This document shows positions 21,201 through 30,865 of a stretch of DNA of 64,000 nt, one piece after another. How positions within the stretch are numbered: position 1 is the stretch's first letter; each line of letters opens with the position of its first letter. The position numbers and the translations under genes were made by a program. Under the pieces are notes generated by a model. That model was not told the DNA's origin and did not search any database. It saw nothing but the letters and a program-made list of their open reading frames with translations. This DNA is from Chinchilla lanigera (taxonomy: Eukaryota > Chordata > Mammalia > Rodentia > Chinchillidae), in NCBI RefSeq assembly GCF_000276665.1, contig NW_004955418.1:111624-175623 (forward strand), read 5' to 3'.

Positions 21201-21693
21201 GAAGGGCCTTGTGTCTCTCAGAAGCAGGTATGTGATGACATCAGCCGACGCTTGGCACTGCTACAGGAACAGTGGGCAGGAGGAAAGTTGTCAACTCCTG
21301 TAAAGAAGAGGATGGCACTACTGGTGCAAGGTATGGGTGAGTTCCTTAATGTCCTGGAAGTCCCAGGTACTGCCATAGTTGGTGGAGCTGAACAGGTACT
21401 GCAGCTGTGACTTACTGGGAAGAGAGGCATGGAAGCTACTGTCTCTTTTATCCCAGTCTGCTTCCTCAAGTTCTCTCTCCTCAGAGCTTTCAAGCCATCG
21501 GTGGGATGCAGCAGATGACATCCACCGCTCACTCATGGTTGACCATGTGACTGAAGTCAGTCAGTGGATGGTGGGAGTTAAAAGATTAATCGCAGAAAAA
21601 AGGAGTCTGTCTTCAGAGGAAGAGACAAATGAAGAGAAATCTGAGGTAGCAGCTGAGAACCAGACCATACCAGGCTTTCAAGAGGCTCTATAA
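15139..21693 (+). CDS. SRA1: SRA1, steroid receptor RNA activator protein (223 aa, 5 coding exons)
   Basis: This is a dual-function gene: its transcripts act as a nuclear-receptor co-activator RNA, and fully spliced forms encode SRAP. Exons: 15139-15163, 15268-15393, 20325-20527, 21222-21330, 21485-21693. All junctions are GT-AG and the joined frame gives 223 codons plus stop. The protein starts [20 protein letters not shown]. It has a Pro-rich middle ([10 protein letters not shown]) and a conserved C-terminal helical domain from about residue 105 ([49 protein letters not shown]) that is structurally related to PRP18. It ends TIPGFQEAL. The start was chosen as the first in-frame ATG with a good context (GTGGAGATGG). 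EIF4EBP3 converges on it from the right. Confidence 0.96.
15164..15267 (+). other. SRA1: SRA1 intron 1, 104 nt, retention shifts frame
   Basis: This very short intron (GTGAGG to CTGCAG) contains no in-frame stop. Retaining it moves exon 2 out of frame (104 is not a multiple of 3) and the frame then ends at 15417. In human, retention of intron 1 is the known switch between coding and non-coding SRA, and the same architecture is visible here. Confidence 0.7.
15394..15965. other. SRA1 intron 2, left part
   Basis: At 15755-15960 it resembles an old interspersed repeat ('tcattcattcaatcagtatt', 'ctctgttttcatgaagtctg'). No gene is seen. Confidence 0.4.
15972..16228 (+). repeat. Two tandem B1-like SINE copies
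   Basis: A diverged, 5'-truncated copy at 15972-16066 is followed by a fuller one at 16084-16228 (GGCCGGCAGTGATGGTGCCC to GAGACAGTCTCAAAAAC). Confidence 0.75.
16595..16678 (+). mobile_element. Short hAT-like MITE, copy 1
   Basis: The element begins CAGTGGTGGAAACC and ends GGTTTGCCATCGCTG, near-perfect inverted ends. The flanks (ATACAGGG / ATATAAGG) are similar 8-mers, as expected of an 8-bp hAT target duplication. Two sister copies lie at 26419-26491 and 45572-45644. Confidence 0.65.
16679..18177. other. SRA1 intron 2, middle part
   Basis: It holds a 20-nt T run (about 17461-17480) and otherwise unique-looking sequence. No gene or named repeat is seen. Confidence 0.4.
18178..18213. repeat. 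(TG)n microsatellite
   Basis: An uninterrupted TG/GT dinucleotide run of about 35 bp, directly left of a B1-like SINE. Confidence 0.9.
18226..18534. repeat. Inverted pair of B1-like SINEs
   Basis: A diverged + copy (18226-18358) is followed at once by a well-preserved - copy (18378-18534, TTTTTGAGACAGGGTCTTGC to CCACCTTGCTTGGC). Transcribed together they could fold into a hairpin. Confidence 0.8.
18757..18836 (-). repeat. ID-like SINE
   Basis: Antisense copy, TTTGATACTGGGAATCAAAC to CTGAGCTATATCCCCAGCCC, in SRA1 intron 2. Confidence 0.85.
18837..19640. other. SRA1 intron 2, unique stretch
   Basis: A pyrimidine-rich segment (18840-19015) and unique-looking sequence. No gene or named repeat is seen. 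Confidence 0.4.
19641..20030 (-). repeat. Cluster of degenerate B1-like and ID-like SINEs
   Basis: Blocks recognised: B1-like about 19700-19836, ID-like 19842-19920 ('gaacccagaacatcttgtat' to 'ctacatccccaggc'), B1-like 19920-20030. All are strongly diverged. Confidence 0.55.
20092..20256 (-). repeat. B1-like SINE
   Basis: A good antisense copy with a (TTTTA)n tail, ending CACCACGCCGGGC, about 70 bp before the SRA1 exon 3 acceptor. Confidence 0.9.
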
Positions 21694-21837
21694 TCCTGGT
21701 GGTTCCCCAGACTCACACCATCTGCTAGGCCTTGGTGCGGGAGGTCTTTTCTCACTTGGCTCCCTTTTACCATCAGAGAGACTGTCCCATTGGGCCTGGG
21801 CTACAGGGAGGTCACTTGTAACTATAACGTGCATTTC

Positions 21838-21843
21838 AATAAA
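21838..21843 (+). terminator. SRA1: SRA1 poly(A) signal AATAAA
   Basis: AATAAA lies 145 bp after the SRA1 stop. Confidence 0.88.
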
Positions 21844-23128
21844 AAACATCTCAATGGTGGGCACTGGGCAGCAAACTGGTTCCTTCTGATCTTAACTGTC
21901 CCATACCCTGTGAATTTCTATTCTCCCTCCCTCCACTCATTATAAGCCTTGCTGGGCTTGGCCAGATTGTTGCCTGCAACTTTCTCAAAATTAAACTGAA
22001 GAGTACATTTGCTGCTATATGGAACACCCCTGTCTTTAGATGATATCATCCCAGCATCAGAACAGACCCAGATAGCACAGGGAGACTTTGCCCTGAAGAA
22101 AAGTACTCCTTTTTGAGTTTTGTTCTGTTTTTTTGAGCCAGGGTCTCACTATGTAATTTAGGCTGGCCTTGAACTGTGTATACCCCAGGCTGGCGCCAAA
22201 CTCAGTGATACTCCTGCCTCAGCCTCCTGAGTACTGGGATTACAGGTGTGTGCCACCACACCCAGATAAGACTCCTTTTTTCACTATATCATCTTTGAGG
22301 TATATAGATGCTAGAGAGTAAAATTAGAGTGGGATATCTGCTGTATAAACTTTTTTGGCGGGGGAAGTCTTTTTAAGACAGGGTTTCACCGTGCAGTTCA
22401 GGCTCGCCTTGAACTATGTAGCCCAGCCTGGCCTTGAACTCAGAGCAATCCTCCTGTCTCAGCCTCCCGAGTGCTGGGATTACAGACGTGCATTACCACG
22501 CCCAGTGCCTGCTATATAAATTGAAGAAGAAAAGTACCACATTACTCCTCCAGGGGTCCTGCTTACGAATGGATAAAAGAGGGGCCACAGGAAAAGGGAG
22601 GCCTATTTTCAGGAAGGCAGCTTCCTCAAAAGAACAGCAGCTGGAAGGATAGGCTATTGCTGTTTATGGTTTGGCAACTCCTGTAGCTTGCCTTAGGCAG
22701 TAATTGCTGCTGGAAGTGGGCCCAGTGGGAACTGGGAACAGATCTGGGGCCTCTTAACTAGGTCTGCTGGAGCCCTCAGCTTTGTGGCTGAGGTGAGATC
22801 AGCATTGAGAACAATGGAGCCAAGACATTTCTTTGAATGTTTACTAAGCAGCCCAAAAGTGACACTCTCTCCCCGAGTCCCAGCCCTGAGCACGGAGGGC
22901 TGGAGGTTGGGATGAGTACCCACAGACCAAAGAGAGCTAAGGGCCTGGTAAGTGGCCAGCTCCCATCCATGGTCTAGCTGCCTCAGAATTAAAGGAGGCC
23001 CAGAACTAAGTCACCCCTTTCCCAACTAGAAGAGGCCAGCTGGCTTTTGAATACCCCAGGAAGAGGTGGTGGCAGCGGCGGCACAGGGATCCCTCTATAA
23101 CTCCACACACACGGCCATCTGTACAGGG
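21844..23128. other. Convergent SRA1/EIF4EBP3 3' region
   Basis: It should contain the EIF4EBP3 3'UTR read leftward, but no AATAAA or ATTAAA was found on the minus strand, so its end is not placed. Two antisense B1-like SINEs lie here at 22118-22507. The rest looks unique. Confidence 0.45.
22118..22507 (-). repeat. Two B1-like SINEs
   Basis: Copies at 22118-22266 (TTTTTTGAGCCAGGGTCTCAC to CACCACACCCAG) and 22353-22507 (TTTTTAAGACAGGGTTTCAC to TACCACGCCCAG). Confidence 0.85.
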
Positions 23129-24623
23129 TTAGATGTCCATTGCAAACTGTGCATCATCTGGAGAGAGAAAAGGAAAACTAGTTGCTGCACTGAGGGTCTG
23201 CAGGCCCAGTATCTGCAAGAAGCCCTCCTGGAACAGAGCCCACACTCTGCAAGGGCATTTAAACTCAAGGGCTGGGCATTTCTTAATTTTAGTTCTTGCT
23301 TTCCTTACCGGGTATCTCTTCCTCTGCCTCCTTCTGCTCCTTCAGCAACTCCAGCTTGGAGGGTGGGACAGTTGGAATTGTGACCTCCGGAATCTGAGGG
23401 AGGCAGCAGGGGGGTGTCCGGGCAATGGGTGAGTTCTTGCACTCCAGCAGGAACTTTCTGTCGTAGATGATTCTGGTGCCTGTTGAGTGGTAGGGGCTGG
23501 TGTAAGAGTCACAAAATAGGATACACAGGTGACAAGGGTCCTAGACAGGGCCTTTTGGGGGCTGACAGTTCAGGTTGTCACATTGGCTGTGTTTCGAAAG
23601 ACATTTGCTCTGCAGCCCAGCCAGGATCTTAGCAAGGATCTTACACCCCTGTCCAGCACTGACAATTCCAGGCCTAACCAGGTATCTAAGCACCATAAAG
23701 CAGGTAGGGCATTACAGTCAGTCCAGGCAGGGGCAGTTTCAGGGCTTGTTTCTTAAGAGAAGCACTAAACTGAGCTCAGGTACTCAAGGCTGCTCCTCTA
23801 GTGTTCTGGAGCTTCTCTGCTTTGGGTCACAAAGTGACGCCTTGCAGTCCAGCCTCAAATCAGAAAGCCAAATAATTAAGTGTTTCATCCAGGGCTGCCA
23901 CCTAGGCTTTTATCTCCTGCAGGGAGGAGCTTACCCTGCTTACCCTGTGAAACACTGGAACACTTTATTCTGACCCCTCCCAAGTCCCATAAGCCTCAGC
24001 CCAGCCTAAGAGGAAACTGGCCAGCACAGTTTCCCCAAAGGGCCCCTCCCCTCCACCCACGTGGCAGGAACCTGGGTCAGGAGCCCAGCAGCTCATGATC
24101 CTAGGCTGCTGGCCCAACCAAACAGCCAGCAGGTGGCCACACACACCCAAAGCCCTTTCCCCCAACTGCTCAAACCGCTTCTCAAGATCCAGGGCTCCCA
24201 GAGGCCCTTTCCGTAGGGGCCTAAGCTCCCACTCCCAGGACAGTACAGTAGGGGGAACAAGCATTCGCAGGACATCCAGAACCCAACCCACAGTACAGAA
24301 TCACAGCCTGGAGTTCCCCAGAAGGTAGGCTCAAGGCACTGTTGTGCTACTACTTTCAGGTTTTTGGGAACTTAGTTTAGGCTTCAGACACATTCCCCAA
24401 AGTGACACCCTCCAGAGGGGCCTGCGGACTAGTCCGAGGCCGCACGCCTCCACCCGCGCCTCGTAGCAGCACGCTGCCTGCCCCTCGCCCTCCTCTGAGG
24501 ACCCAGCCCCGCCCGCTGACCTCCTGGGGTCGTGGCGTACAGCGTGCCCCCTGGCGTGCTGCTGTAACAGTCGGGCAGCCGGTTCCGGCCCCCGGGAATG
24601 GGGCAGCTTGTGGACGTGGACAT
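23129..24623 (-). CDS. EIF4EBP3: EIF4EBP3, eIF4E-binding protein 3 (100 aa, 3 exons)
   Basis: This cytoplasmic translational repressor competes with eIF4G for cap-bound eIF4E and is released by mTORC1 phosphorylation. Exons (minus): 24623-24521, 23479-23309, 23157-23129. All junctions are GT-AG and give exactly 100 aa, the human length. Visible motifs: TP sites T23 and T32, the eIF4E-binding helix YDRKFLL (residues 40-46, YxxxxLphi), SP/TP sites S51 and T56, and the C-terminal TOS motif at residues 96-100. Here TOS reads FAMDI instead of the usual FEMDI (codon GCA at 97). The start [12 protein letters not shown] matches the family. Exon 2 is also the presumed acceptor for ANKHD1 read-through transcripts. 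Confidence 0.96.
23342..23479 (-). CDS. ANKHD1-EIF4EBP3: Alternative frame of EIF4EBP3 exon 2 for ANKHD1 read-through (45 codons)
   Basis: ANKHD1 exon 31132-31296 ends in phase 0. Joined to the EIF4EBP3 exon 2 acceptor (exon begins GCACCAG at 23479), it would read this exon one frame away from 4E-BP3. That frame starts [12 protein letters not shown], stays open for 45 codons and ends with TGA at 23344-23342. This is the overlapping-frame MASK-BP3 arrangement reported in other mammals. The junction itself is inferred. Confidence 0.6.
   Translation of the reverse strand, partial: APESSTTESSCWSARTHPLPGHPPAASLRFRRSQFQLSHPPSWSC
23484..24520. other. EIF4EBP3 intron 1
   Basis: No SINE or clear repeat is recognised in this GC-moderate intron, unlike the other introns of similar size nearby. 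Confidence 0.4.
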
Positions 24624-24830
24624 TGCGGGTGCGAGGAGGAGGAAAGCGGACGCGGATGCCGCAGAGCGGGGCGCTGCTTTGAGTCTCAGGCGGACTCAAC
24701 GGACCACGTGCGGCAGAAGGCAACAACACTGTGAAGACGTCACGCCCGGGGCGGGTCAACCGCCGTCACTCAATACGACGGTCCCGCCTACTCGCTAGCA
24801 AGTTAGCCCGGGTCTGCGGAAAAGCAGGGG
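24624..24830 (-). promoter_or_regulatory. EIF4EBP3: EIF4EBP3 CpG promoter with E-box and CRE-like site
   Basis: A CpG-rich stretch upstream of the ATG has a CACGTG E-box at 24705-24710 and GACGTCA at 24736-24742. TFE3, which binds CACGTG-type sites, is reported to induce EIF4EBP3 during prolonged mTORC1 inhibition, so the E-box is a sensible candidate. There is no TATA box. Confidence 0.55.
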
Positions 24831-25147
24831 AAAGGTCCCAGGCTCTGCCCGGGCCTTCAGATCTTCCCGTGCCAACACTTGACAGTCTATCTGCCTCAGC
24901 AGCCCGGCCGGTTATTGTCCCCACGTTGGTGCTGGGTCAGCCGCCCTTGCTGCGCTGCACTCCCCCCATTCCTTCAGCAGTTTGGTACACTTAAGCACTA
25001 TCAATTGACAACGAAGCAAATAAGCCGAGAGGTAAGTCTCTATTCAAAGTCGCACATCTTGTAGGAGGGAAGGAAGCTGAGATTCAGTGTTATCTGATTC
25101 CAGAGTCGGGACCCTTCATCGCAGCATATGCTGCCTCCTATACACGA

Positions 25148-25235
25148 CTGGGCCTGGGAGTGCAGCTCGGTGACATAGCGCCTGTCTAGCATGTGCCACA
25201 CCCCGTCAGTCCCCAGCACCACAGTAAACAAACAG
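25148..25235 (+). repeat. ID-like SINE, diverged
   Basis: GGCCTGGGAGTGCAGCTCGG, GCGCCTGTCTAGCATGTG and CCCCAGCACCACAG blocks, then an A/C-rich tail. Confidence 0.7.
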
Positions 25236-25576
25236 GTGCAATACAGGATGGAAAGTGCTCTGATGATCTTAAGCACAGCGGGAAGGTCATGGAGTACAGA
25301 AGGCTTTCTGAAAAGGTGATATTTAGATTAATTAAAGGATGATTAAAAGCCGAGGGCCGGGGAGGCTGCAGCTGAGACATCAAGATGGAGGGGAGGTCTG
25401 CCCTTCGAGCTGCCATAAAAAACTAAGGAAGGGTAGGGTTGAGGAGACTTGATACTTTATAGAAAGGAAGGTCAGAAAGTACCGCCTTGGGTTTTTTGTA
25501 TGTAGGCACAGTGATATGATAGACTAGAGAGAATTAACTACTAAGTCTAGTACCTATAAGACACTGAAAAACGGGC

Positions 25577-25694
25577 CTGGGGATTTAGCTCAGCGGCACA
25601 GCACCTGCCTGGCAAGCTTAAGGTCATGAGTTCAATTCCTGGTACCGGAAAAAAAACCACCCATCCACCCCACCCCACCCCCGCCAAAAAAAAA
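25577..25694 (+). repeat. ID-like SINE
   Basis: GGGGATTTAGCTCAGCGGCA to TTCAATTCCTGGTACCGG, then an A/CCACCC-rich tail. Confidence 0.88.
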
Positions 25695-25977
25695 AAGACA
25701 CTGAAAATCTTGATTTCATCCAGTTGTCTTCTGTGGCTTCCTCAAAATTAGCATCCTCCTCCCCATATCCAAATTAAAGGCCACCTGCCTGTATGCATAC
25801 ATTATCAATATAACCTTAGTTCTGGCTTCATCAGATTTTCCTGTTGTGATTTGCTTGATCCTTGAAGCAAGAAATTGTTTTATGAATTAGTGCTTCTCAA
25901 ACTTTAACATGCACGTTAAATTTCCTGAAGATCTTGTTAGATTGATAGTTCTGATATAGTAGGTCTGGGATGAGATT

Positions 25978-26107
25978 CAGGATTTTTGTCTGAGATAGGG
26001 TTGCCCTTGAACTCACTCTGTAGCCCAGGCTGGCCTCAAATTCGTGGCGATCCTTGTCTCAGCCTTCTGAGAGCTGAGAATACAGGGGTGTGCCACTGCA
26101 CCCAACT
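25978..26107 (-). repeat. B1-like SINE, diverged
   Basis: GTCTGAGATAGGGTTGCCC to GTGCCACTGCACCCAACT. Confidence 0.7.
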
Positions 26108-26418
26108 AAGATTGAGGATTTTTAAATACAATCCCTGGTAATACAGATGCCACAGGTCCTGAGAATCATATTTCAGGTAGCAAGGATGTGTATATCTTAC
26201 TGTTCCAAAAAAAGGTATTTAAGCCTCTTACAAAGTGGTGTAGGCCTAAATGAAGTGTATTCACAGTGCAAAAGGGTAGGGCTTGGGAGCAGACAGAGTC
26301 CTCTGGTAACTCAGCTTTGGTGGGGGATGGGGATATGGGAAAAGCACAGTGGCTAAAGGGATGGAGATAACTGGGTGAATCAGATACACAGAGAATGACA
26401 AAGTGAGTTATTAACGGG

Positions 26419-26491
26419 CAGTGGTGGTGAATCTATGCTATGCGTGCTGCAGCTGTTATTACTGAAAGCTCTAAAAGGTTCGCCATCTCTG
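26419..26491 (+). mobile_element. Short hAT-like MITE, copy 2
   Basis: Begins CAGTGGTGGTGAATC and ends GGTTCGCCATCTCTG, with the shared core ACTGAAAGCTCTAAAAGG. Confidence 0.6.
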
Positions 26492-27493
26492 CCCTACGAT
26501 ATTCCCAATCTTTGGGCTTGAGAATCTTTGTAGCTACAACATTAGTATAGGGCTTCAGGCATGGCCTAGTGGTAAAGCGCTTGCCTTCACGGGTTCACAG
26601 AACCACAAAAACTTGTTTAGAGCACTAACGTCATAGGAAGGCAAGAAGAAAAGCATATCACACTGGGGACTGAACCTGGTATGGAATGCCCAGATGAGTT
26701 CAGTAAGGAGCTGGATAACACTGAGCTGAAGTTCAGGGGGAGAACTCTAGGCTGGTGCTTCAGATCTGAATAAAATCTAACAGTGTGGGATGAGATCATC
26801 TGGGGAGAAGGTACAGTGGAAGAAGAGGCCTGAGCACATCAATATTTACTGAAGGAAGAGGATTCACTAAAATGACCCAGAAAGAACAGTAAGAAATAGA
26901 AGTAGGAGGTTTTCAAGAATCATCGATGTGGGAGTAAGGCCTTCCTTTTACTAGTCTCTACTACAAAGTAACAGTAGCAGTTACTACTGTTACTACTACA
27001 ATGAATACTTCTTGCAGCCAACTTTTTTTGAGATGTAGTGTGTAAGGGCCAGAGAACTTGAATATAGGTAGTTTAGAGAGAAAGCTAGACTCATCCATGA
27101 AATATGGATGAAGGAATAAGTTTAGATCAGAATAAAACTAAATATTCAGTAGATACAGAAGCTTAAAAAAATACATCTATGCCTAGCCTTGCTTTATCTC
27201 TGCCACTAGGCAAACTGCTTTGAACTCACAAACCATCAAGATAAAAGAAGTGAAAAGGAAGCACAAGATAGGTTTGTAGTCGGATCATCTGATTTATGCT
27301 CTTCTTTTCCAAAACAGGCCTCAAAGCCCAAACTTATGTCCTCTATTGGAGGTGCTCTTAGCACACTGAAAATTTTAACCCTTAATACCACCTTTTTTCT
27401 CATTCATTTCCTATAGGAGAGAGTAAAGGCGAAGGTATCTGCCTCTTGGCAAATGAGAAATCATTAAGGGCGAATAGAAAATGTGGTAATGGG
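26492..27493. other. EIF4EBP3-ANKHD1 interval, left-middle
   Basis: An ID-like remnant at about 26545-26620 ('ggcctagtggtaaagcgctt'). Otherwise no gene or named repeat is seen. Confidence 0.4.
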
Positions 27494-27597
27494 GGCTGGG
27501 GATTTAGTTCAGCGGCACAGCGCCTACCTGGCAAGTGTAAGATCATGAGTTCGAATCCTGGTACCGGAAGAAAAACAAAAACAAAAACAAACAAGAA
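27494..27597 (+). repeat. ID-like SINE
   Basis: GGGGATTTAGTTCAGCGGCA to TTCGAATCCTGGTACCGG with a (CAAAAA)n tail. The flanks share GAAAATGTGGTAATG (27477-27491 and 27595-27609), a target-site duplication. Confidence 0.88.
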
Positions 27598-27609
27598 AAT
27601 GTGGTAATG

Positions 27610-30005
27610 TTATCAAGCTCCCCCACCCCCTGGACAGGGTTCACTGGGAAGATGTCATGACCAGCTGAACTTCTTGGTAGAAAAGCTTCTCACTAGTCAG
27701 AGGGCGGGATGGATATTCAGAAGCTGTTTTCCTCTTGTTTGCCTCTTCCTGGGCTGACAATGTAGTTCAAAGGTCTTCAACAGTGGGACAGAACCATGTA
27801 CACCAAGTATTCTCTATTTGGCTTGAAACTGTCATAGGATCTGTTCTTCCCCTCATACAAGATAACTCAAACTAAGGATGGTCCCCTTGTGCACCAGGAT
27901 GGGGGTTAGGAGGACAGTTTGGCCAGAATCTACACAAACAGACTGAAACTGTAGTTCCATGTCCTGAGATTTCTTACCTCTGGTTAGGAGAGGCCACCAT
28001 TGGTTGTCCAACTCTCTTCTTCGGTCTGGTTAGCTGAGGTGATGGGATTTCCCCTTTGAGGGCAGGGACTGAAGAAAGCAGACTGGCCTATAAAAGGGCA
28101 AGTCAATACACTGTAGCTACAACAGGTTTAAAGGACCTTAAAACGTCAGTAATTTTATTGGTGGTAGAACTTTATTACATTGAGGACTACCTGAAACAGT
28201 GGATCCAGAAAGCTTGATGATAGTTTTATTCCTTGAAAGGATGCTTACTCTCATGGAGTCTGACCTGTGCCTTGGCAGGATGGTTCTTAATGACTTGAGG
28301 GCTCACTATAGATGTGCAAGGTTTTCTTCTGCCTCCACTAAAATCTCAAAATCAGTTCTGGTTCTCAAAATAGCAGCCTTTCGATTCCATATCAGAATCA
28401 AACCATAGCACTGTAAACAATCTAATGGTTTCCAGTACCATGCCATACATTCTCATTCATAAGAAAAAAGAAGAAAATCTGTGTTTACAACTAGAAGATT
28501 CATTTAAGTGAAGCCTAGAATGACTTGCCTAAAGTCATATAGTTTCAAGCAGAAGAAAGAAAAATAAAATTTAGCCTTCTGACTCTTGTTCCACTGTATC
28601 CATTCTGCCTCCCCCACCCCCATAACCCCTGTATATTTTGAAAGTAATTAAGTTCTTACCTGAGCTAGGTTTTATCCAATGTTCAGGTTGGTAAAATGGC
28701 AGTAAAGTAATGCCAGGAAGAGGCAGGCAGAGGAAGAAGAAATTATAGCAGGCGAAATGGGATTGGGAGTAGGCTACCAGGATCCAAACAGAAAGAAAGG
28801 AAGCAGTGCTCGTAAGAGGGAAGGGAGGAGGGTACCCTAAAGAACTACTTCTACTGTATAACTCCTCTTTCTGCCTAATCATCCTAGGGGTTTCTCCTTC
28901 CTTTTTCTTTATGGATTCTAATTTCTGATCTGAGATAAAATTTCTAGTTCTTTGTCCTCTGGGTAGAGAATACAGATTTAAGGGTTCTTTCAGACAATTC
29001 AAACGTATTATAGTTATGATAGAACAATTCTTACCCTTTTGTCCCTCTGAGTGATTTACTTAATATTATTACTCACTAGTGTATATTTCAAGGATAGTTT
29101 CATTCATTTCACTAATTTTAAGTGATTATTTTTGTTACTTGTAAGTGGAAATATAGACATGTAGTGATCCAAAGTGTCTTTATTCCCCTTAAGAGTCAAG
29201 TAGCCTCTTGAAAACATTGACCACCACAAAGTCAACACTGTGATACTTTCCAAATTCATTAAAAATAGAAAATAAGAAATCCGTTTAAGGAATGTTTATG
29301 TCTAACAGAGAACAAACATAGTATGTCTGATCTGGTGCTTGCTTTAGGACCTGGACAGAGAAGATTAAGAATTCTGATTGGTATGAGAGTAGAAAAGTGC
29401 TGTTGCTTGTACAGTTATCTATCTATGTATCTCTATTATCTGTCTATCAATCAAACTTATTTATTTTTTGTACCCTTCTTTGCCTTCTATGAGCCTCAAA
29501 TCTTTTATTTTCTTCTTTAATATTATTATGCATAAGACCAGGTTATTCAATTATATTAAAGTACAAACAAACAAAAAAAATAAAGTACAAACAGGTTGAT
29601 GACTATACTTTCAGTGGGATAGTTTCTCCTTCTCTATTGCATCAGCTTCTTGGCATACCCTTTGTTTGGCCAACCTATTCCAGTGTTCCTGTGGTTAGCT
29701 TGTTAAACATACTGGCTTTTCATACTTGGGGCCGTGGAACTAAGCCCAGAATTAGTCACATATTTATAAACATTACTAAGAAGATTCAACAGTACAACAG
29801 AATAACAGGAGTCATGTCCTTCTTATGTCCCAATTCAAAATTTAAAATGCCTTTAACCAAATACATCTTTTAGGTATTTAAAAAAATCAGGAAGCACAAA
29901 GAGAATCTGTAGTTCATGATTTTAGTGTTCTCAAATTTGTCAATATTAACTGATTTAAATGTAAAAGTTTCTTTTTTTAATTCCCCCCCACCTTTTCTCC
30001 CTTTT
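27610..30005. other. EIF4EBP3-ANKHD1 interval, no gene seen
   Basis: This AT-rich sequence would be intron in a read-through transcript. I see no conserved exon, tRNA or clear repeat apart from short simple stretches (TATC-like at 29415-29450). Confidence 0.4.
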
Positions 30006-30080
30006 GCACGGCCTGGTATTGAACCGGGCCTTATACATACTAGGCAAGTGCTCTGTCACCGAACTATATCCCAACCCCAA
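30006..30080 (-). repeat. ID-like SINE, diverged
   Basis: CACGGCCTGGTATTGAACC to CGAACTATATCCCAACCCC. Confidence 0.7.
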
Positions 30081-30381
30081 CGTCTTGTCAACATACTGTT
30101 GAAACCTAACAGTAGCATATCTGCTAAAGTCAGATAAGACAGTTGCTAAGGCTTAAAGTTCCTCATGTGTAAAATGAAAAGACAAGAAAGAAACAAGGAA
30201 TATTAACACAAAATAAATAGATATTTTACAAAAGTACCTTCTCAAAGGGCTCTGAAGTGTAAAATGTGACAAGCATGTTACAAATACAGCATAATAGTCT
30301 GGTTCAGTATGACTGTGGATTGGGTGGTACCTGCATGACCACTGAAAGGATCACACCCCACTTCTAAATACTGTTCATCTT

Positions 30382-30387
30382 TTTATT
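30382..30387 (-). terminator. ANKHD1: ANKHD1 poly(A) signal AATAAA
   Basis: TTTATT on the + strand lies 419 bp beyond the ANKHD1 stop. It would end the non-read-through ANKHD1 mRNA with a 3'UTR of about 0.4 kb. Alternative signals further left are possible. Confidence 0.6.
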
Positions 30388-30805
30388 GAATATTCTGGTA
30401 AATATTTCACATTAATACAGGCTACATTAAGTAGAGCCACTATATGACAAGAAATTTACTCAACTTTTTCCTTTTAAGTATGTAAACAATTATACATGTA
30501 TTTACCACCCTAAAAGGCTGAAACATGTAATCATCTAATTCTCTTCTGCGTACAAGTAGCATTCGGTATGTTTAGCCAAAAGCACTAAGTTCATCTGATC
30601 TTAAGTTGAAAAATGGCTAAACTAACCAGAGAACATAATCAGGTGGATAGGAAATCAATTTGTTCTTATACAATGGGCAATCAAATTTCCATTGCTAAAG
30701 CCTCAGAGAAAATTTCTTAATTAGGCACATTAAAAAAAATCCCCAGGGTTCTTCCAAGGTCATAGGTTTCTCAAACAAGGCTAAAGAGTAAAACCTTCTA
30801 ACTGT

Positions 30806-30865
30806 TTAGTTGACATATTTGAGATGCATGTTTCCAATATGAGGTGCCCACGTGCCAGGCCAAAT
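30806..30865 (-). CDS. ANKHD1: ANKHD1 last coding exon
   Basis: It encodes IWPGTWAPHIGNMHLKYVN then TAA; acceptor CCCTTTTCAG. This exon is the one skipped in ANKHD1-EIF4EBP3 read-through products. Confidence 0.93.
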   Translation of the reverse strand: MWPGTWAPHIGNMHLKYVN

